Source: Prorocentrum cordatum (lineage: Eukaryota > Sar > Dinophyceae > Prorocentrales > Prorocentraceae). Taken from it: a DNA stretch of 20,952 nucleotides. The position numbers were made by a program, and so were the translations under genes. Below the pieces are notes generated by a model, which was given only the letters and a program-made list of their open reading frames with translations, did not search any database and was not told the origin of the DNA. Positions 17,055-20,952 of this stretch are shown here, one piece after another. The stretch is from assembly GCA_963575745.1 (NCBI GenBank), contig CAUYUJ010018039.1:138501-159452 (forward strand), in the 5' to 3' direction. Within the stretch, counting starts at the first letter, position 1. Every line of letters starts with the position of its first letter.

Positions 17055-17445
17055 AAAGGGAAAACCGCTCTCCTGGGCCCTCTGGAGCTCCCTGAGTGTA
17101 ATTCAAAATGGATCCTCCGGGGGGCTCTTGAGATCTCGTGGGCTCTGACCGGGGCCGCCATGGGCCCTCCTGGAGCCTCCGTGGGCCCTCTAAGAACTCT
17201 CTCGCGGGGGCGGAATGATGAAAACAATTTCACGCATGGGGGCCTTTCCGTTGAGAGAGGGGGCGCTGTGCAGAGTGGGTCCTCCTGGGGCCCTCCGGAG
17301 ATCTCCTAAGCACTCCAGAGGCCGCCATGGGCCCTCCTGGAGCCTCTGGGGGCCTCTAAGGAGCCTCTCGCGGGGGCTGAAAAATGACGACGGTTTCACG
17401 GATGGGAGCCTTTCCGTTGAGAAGGGGAGCGCGGTGAAAGGTAAT
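17055..17445. repeat. ~167-bp direct repeat, two copies plus partial
   Basis: GGCCGCCATGGGCCCTCCTG occurs at 17153 and again at 17320. Both are followed by GAGCCTC, TCTCGCGGGGGC, a TTTCACG-ATGGG motif and GCCTTTCCGTTGAGA. The stretch before each copy (GAGATCTC with GGGGG-CTC upstream) is also shared, and a weaker third start is near 17070. Open frames here are too diverged and Gly/Pro-rich to call. Confidence 0.85.
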
Positions 17446-17635
17446 AAAGTGACGACAGTGTCGCACTTGAGGCCCAAAATCGTCCTTGGGCACCTCGGGC
17501 GCGAATCCCCCTCCCCCATAGTACGGTGCGATTTCCCCTCCCCCCGCTGTCCCGCCGGACCCTGGGAGGGTGATTTTTGTAGTTTTCGCTTGTGAGAAAC
17601 ACTTCCTCCCCCCTCTCGACGGTGACGGAGGGCAG

Positions 17636-17765
17636 GCGGCGGGGGTGGGCGGGTTGGCGGGGTGGCGGGGTGGCTGGGGTTGCGGGGTGGCTGGTTGGGC
17701 TGGTTGAGCCGGTTGAGTTGTTTGGGTGGCTGGTTGGTTGGGCTGGCTGGTTGGGCTGACTAGGG
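17636..17765. repeat. GGTTGG / GGCGGGGT minisatellite
   Basis: This is a G/T-rich degenerate repeat of GGCGGGGTGGC, GGCTGGTTGGGCT and GGTTGAGCC units. It has G-run spacing that could allow quadruplexes on the plus strand. Confidence 0.85.
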
Positions 17766-17905
17766 CAATTGGTTTCGACTTTCAACGACCGGCTTGTACT
17801 CGAGACGGGCCAAGGGAGTCCCAGGGAAGAAACGCAACATGCGCGCGCGAAGGCATTCACGGCACGGGCTGATCGCGTGCGGCTCAGCTCCCCACAGGGC
17901 CGGAG

Positions 17906-18116
17906 AGCCCAGAATCGAATCGACAAGGCGGATCGGCGATTCACATGACTCGGATCGGCGGAAATCGGCAGCCGAGTCGGGAAACAATCGAATCGGCGGA
18001 AATCGGCAAGCTAAGATGCCTCCGAGAAGAAATCGAAACCCAAATCGGAGTCCCAGGTCGAATCGAACCTAAATCGGAATCCATCGAAGTCGAATCGAAT
18101 CGAATCGGAGGAAGCG
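17906..18116. repeat. AATCGG / GAATCGAATCG degenerate repeat
   Basis: AATCGG or GAATCG occurs more than a dozen times. It includes two copies of AATCGGCGGAAATCGGCA about 30 bases apart and a closing TCGAATCGAATCGAATCGG run. Confidence 0.85.
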
Positions 18117-18845
18117 AAACGAGCCCTGACAGGGCCTCTACTTGCGATTGAGTCTGTTAGGCGAGAGCACAAGGACATTCGGCATGGCAGTCAGGGCCTC
18201 GAAATTCTGAGTAACCTGATGCATGCTCGAGGTGATCCACAAGTCGCTGGCGGTCCAAGAAATCACACACTCATTGGATTCAGTATGCTCGGCGAGGAGC
18301 CTCCGAACCCTCTCAAAAGACGACGACGCAACAGCAAGACGATACGCACCGCGGCACGGCACGTGGTGTGGCGGAGGGCATCCTGGCCTGCACTGGCGGC
18401 ATCGGATCTTTGAGGTGGTGCAATGTGCTGGTGGCAATCGCGCGCCGCGGGGCGCCAATCAGGAGCTGGATCACGTCAGACTCAAACCTCAGAATAATAC
18501 GAATGACACGAGCAGGCGCTCTGGCTGTATAGCGCGATGCCTTTGACGAGCCCCAAACCGAGAGACATGATGTGCCGAGTGCGAAGCAAGTACTTGGCCA
18601 AAAGACCTTGCCAGGAGCGAACCGCGGCCCGATGCCCGAAGACGAGCCCAAGAGACTTACAAGCGAGAAGCTATTCTTTAGAAGAAAGAATTCAGCAACA
18701 ACAGCAATCATTTGAATACTGTTCGCTCTTTTCCGCTCGAAAGTTATTCCGAGTGAATTTCCCGAGCCCTCGATGCCCGCCTTCTTCGTCTTCGATCATA
18801 CCACTTTTGGTGGGTATACATTTCTTCGTGACTTCTGCGTGACTA
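18117..18845. other. Unassigned unique segment, no gene recognised
   Basis: Composition is mixed and non-repetitive, and moderately long minus-strand frames (ending near 18138 and 18313) overlap. Peptide composition is not obviously repeat-derived, but I recognise no domain, start context or splice pattern. A short degraded host or retroelement coding fragment cannot be ruled out. Confidence 0.4.
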
Positions 18846-18849
18846 GCCA

Positions 18850-19062
18850 GGAAGTTTCCAGCGAGAGAGCGATTTCTAATTAAATTTGTGGAAGGCTCCA
18901 GCGAACGCGCGATTCCTGAATGGCAAGAGCGCGGTGCCTGAGTAAATTGCAAAGAGGTCTCAGGCGGGAGCGCCATTCTTGAGTAAATTGCGAGGGCGTC
19001 TCAAGCGGGAGCGGAGGACCGGAGTAAATTTCGAGGCAATATCAAGCGGGAGCCGTTGTTGT
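18850..19062. repeat. ~41-bp tandem repeat array, about five copies
   Basis: TCTCA(A/G)GCGGGAGCG-type cores lie at about 18957, 18998 and 19039 (41-bp steps). Older forms CTCCAGCGAACGCG and TTCCAGCGAGAGAGCG lie at about 18895 and 18855. GAGTAAATT sits between cores. A 21-base excess separates the 18895 and 18957 copies. Confidence 0.88.
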
Positions 19063-19215
19063 TGTAAACCGGGGGCCAGGGGCACAGTTTGAGGAGGAAG
19101 ACTCGCCCTGATAATAAACAGGGTACGAGCGCCGCGAGGGGCACTTCAATTGAAAAATTACAATGTGCACCAGAGGGGGGGATTAACAATATTTCTTTTT
19201 CAATAGTGGGAGTTC

Positions 19216-19305
19216 AACGAAAACCGCACAACGAACAGCAATATCGGCAACAAAAACACAATCAACAACAAACATACTACACCAACGACACCAACAACAA
19301 CACAT
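19216..19305. repeat. CAA/AAC-rich low-complexity stretch
   Basis: AACAACA, CAACAAA and ACACCAACGACACCAAC strings recur without a strict period. No coding evidence. Confidence 0.7.
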
Positions 19306-19880
19306 CATTTTAAGACTGTTCGTTCCGCGGTCTCCCTGAACGAACGGGTCACGATGTGGAATGCTTCGAGGGGCATCATGAGGCTATCTTGGGCCGTCAC
19401 GGGGCTCTCTTCAGGCCATCTTGGGACCCTGTTCGTCCGTCTTTAGGCTCTCTGGGACTGCCTGGAGGCCCTTTCGGGCAGTTTTGGGGCGATGTTCGGG
19501 CCTCCCCGGCGGTTTCGGACCCCCTTTAAGACCGAAGAACAGAGCATTCCCGAAATCATAAATAAACCCGGGGGGCAGCAATATTTTTTCCGCTTCGGGA
19601 GCCTTTTGGGCGTCTTCTTTCGGTTGTCTTCGGGCGTTTGGTGGGTGTCTGGGGCCTTTTGGTGCCCTCGGGGCGTCGTTCGGCCGCCCTCGCGATCGAT
19701 TTGGGCCCGTTGCCCAGGCCCAGCAAGGGCTTCCAGGAGCTCCAGAAAGAGCAGTGGTGTTATTCTGCAGGGGCATCCAGCGGGCCTCCGGGGCCACGGA
19801 TCCTGGGGTCACGGGTTTTTTCTGGGGGTCTGTCGCCACCGCGCGGCTTGTAAACAGATAAACAGAAAAAGGCTGTGCCA
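19306..19880. other. GC-rich segment, no gene recognised
   Basis: Irregularly repeated GGGC(C/G)TC, TTTTGGGGCG and CTTTCGGGC strings give frames open on both strands, with Pro/Arg-rich or Gly/Ser-rich content. An ATAAATAAACC patch at 19557-19567 stands out as AT-rich. No domain was recognised. Confidence 0.45.
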
Positions 19881-19884
19881 ACAT

Positions 19885-20640
19885 ATGCATGTGTATGTAT
19901 ATGTATAAATGTGTATGTTCACATATATGTCTACGTCTATGTCTACGTCTGTGTATATGTATTGTCAATGGATATGCCTGTGCCTCTGTATCTGTATATG
20001 AATACGCATATGTATATGTGTTTGTCGATGTATGTGTACATGTAAGTGTATATGTAAACTATAGGTATATGTATAGACATGTGCTTTTGCATTTGCATTT
20101 GTTGCTTGTATATGGAAACGCATGTGTTTTTGTATATGCATGACTGTATACATGTATGTATGTGTACGTTCACCTGTACATATGTATATCTAAACATATA
20201 CATATATACATATATATATGTGAATATGTCTGAAATTATATTTTTATTTGTACATGTATATGTATATGTATGTGTACACGTGTCTGTACGCATCTGTGTG
20301 TCTGTGGAAATGTGTATGCGAACGTTTAGATATACGTATATGTTTAGGCTCGTGAACCTGTACATGTATGTGTATGTGTCTGTGCAGGTGATTGTGTATG
20401 TACACGTATGTGTGTATGTGCACGTATATGTATGTGTGCATTCACATGCATACGTAGATATGTATGTGTATGTATGTGCATCGGCATATGTATTTGCATG
20501 TGTACGTGTATAAGAATATGGGTATGCACTTGCACACGTGTATATATATGTATGTCCATGTTTGTGTCTATATACCTAGGTATGTTGTTATGTATGTATA
20601 GATGGACGCATGCACGTATGTACATATATCTATATACAAG
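19885..20640. repeat. TATG/TGTA-rich degenerate simple repeat (~750 bp)
   Basis: This long stretch of TATGTGTATG, TATATG and TGTACATGTA has no strict unit. It is strongly AT-rich compared with the rest of the window. Frames through it give Tyr/Val/Cys/Met or His/Ile/Thr/Tyr periodic peptides, an artefact of the dinucleotide pattern. Confidence 0.88.
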
Positions 20641-20952
20641 ACTGCATTCGCGCCTCGCGCCATGCACCGTGGTCTTTCAAACCTGGCATGTGGTGGCACT
20701 TGGCGCGATCCTCCGTGGCTTCTGAACTTCGGCCGCTTCGCGCCCAGTCCCCAGAGCCGTTCCTTGTTCGCTCGCGCCCTCGCTTTGCAGGTCCGCGCGC
20801 CACTCGGACTTTTCGTGGGGTGCGTTGTCATTCGGATTTCAATGCGGACCCGATCACGTGTCGTGGGTGAGGCGCAGGAATTGCAAGCCCGCGCAGGGCT
20901 GCGAGCTATGAGTTGGCTGGCGTCGAAGTGCGTCTTGTCCCAGAGCTCCCCG
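20641..20952. other. GC-rich right end, no gene recognised
   Basis: Composition shifts sharply back to GC-rich. A two-strand open region exists but has no recognisable domain, and any gene would continue past the window. Confidence 0.4.

Noticed and set aside
18850-19062. CRISPR-like array
   Set aside because: Repeats and intervening sequence diverge together as whole ~41-bp units. There are no constant repeats with unique spacers, no cas genes, and the context is eukaryotic.
19889-20725. Tyr/Val/Cys/Met-rich plus-strand frames and their His/Ile/Thr counterparts
   Set aside because: They are artefacts of TATG/TGTA simple sequence with no domain.

Overview
The window looks like gene-poor, repeat-dense nuclear DNA from a eukaryote, most likely a dinoflagellate. 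The reasons are the abundant GC-rich simple repeats, the absence of any bacterial operon layout, and a LINE protein whose C-terminal Cys/His domain I associate with dinoflagellate retroelements. The species is not determinable by eye. No complete host gene, rRNA, tRNA or convincing promoter was recognised.

Layout: (1) 1-1760 is a mosaic of trinucleotide tracts ((GTC/GCC)n, (GAG)n, (GAT/GCT)n, (GAG)n, (TCC)n) with one short unique stretch. (2) 1760-2320 is GC-rich and has no gene. (3) 2327-3020 holds a five-copy ~73-bp tandem repeat followed by a GAGGCT-type minisatellite. (4) 3020-4640 is GC-rich, with a small duplication and one weak exon candidate. (5) 4640-6090 is purine-rich (GAG)n and GGGAGG sequence. 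(6) About 6600-9000, minus strand, is a decayed APE-type LINE (LINE-A). Endonuclease, reverse transcriptase and C-terminal motifs lie largely in one frame that is broken by five stops and several frameshifts. (7) About 9438-12500, minus strand, is a second and better preserved LINE (LINE-B). It has a 946-codon open frame carrying part of the RT, a zinc knuckle, RNase H and a C-terminal Cys/His domain, with a frameshift at its 5' side. (8) 12700-14210 contains a CA/CAACA microsatellite and GAG/CTC tracts. (9) 14555-16265 is an ~82-bp repeat array interrupted by an unusual ~1.25-kb structure: inverted arrays of a GGTTCGAACC-containing hairpin unit flanking a CCACTGTCCC minisatellite. (10) 16600-19100 holds a perfect GC palindrome, a 167-bp duplication, a GGTTGG-type minisatellite, an AATCGG-rich stretch and a 41-bp tandem array. 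(11) 19100-20952 ends in CAA-rich, unassigned GC-rich and TATG/TGTA-rich sequence.

The only protein-coding content I can support is retrotransposon-derived. The two LINEs share an orientation but differ in architecture, since LINE-B has RNase H and a different RT lineage. They are therefore two independent insertions rather than one split element. The most distinctive non-coding structure is the inverted-array element at 14881-16130.
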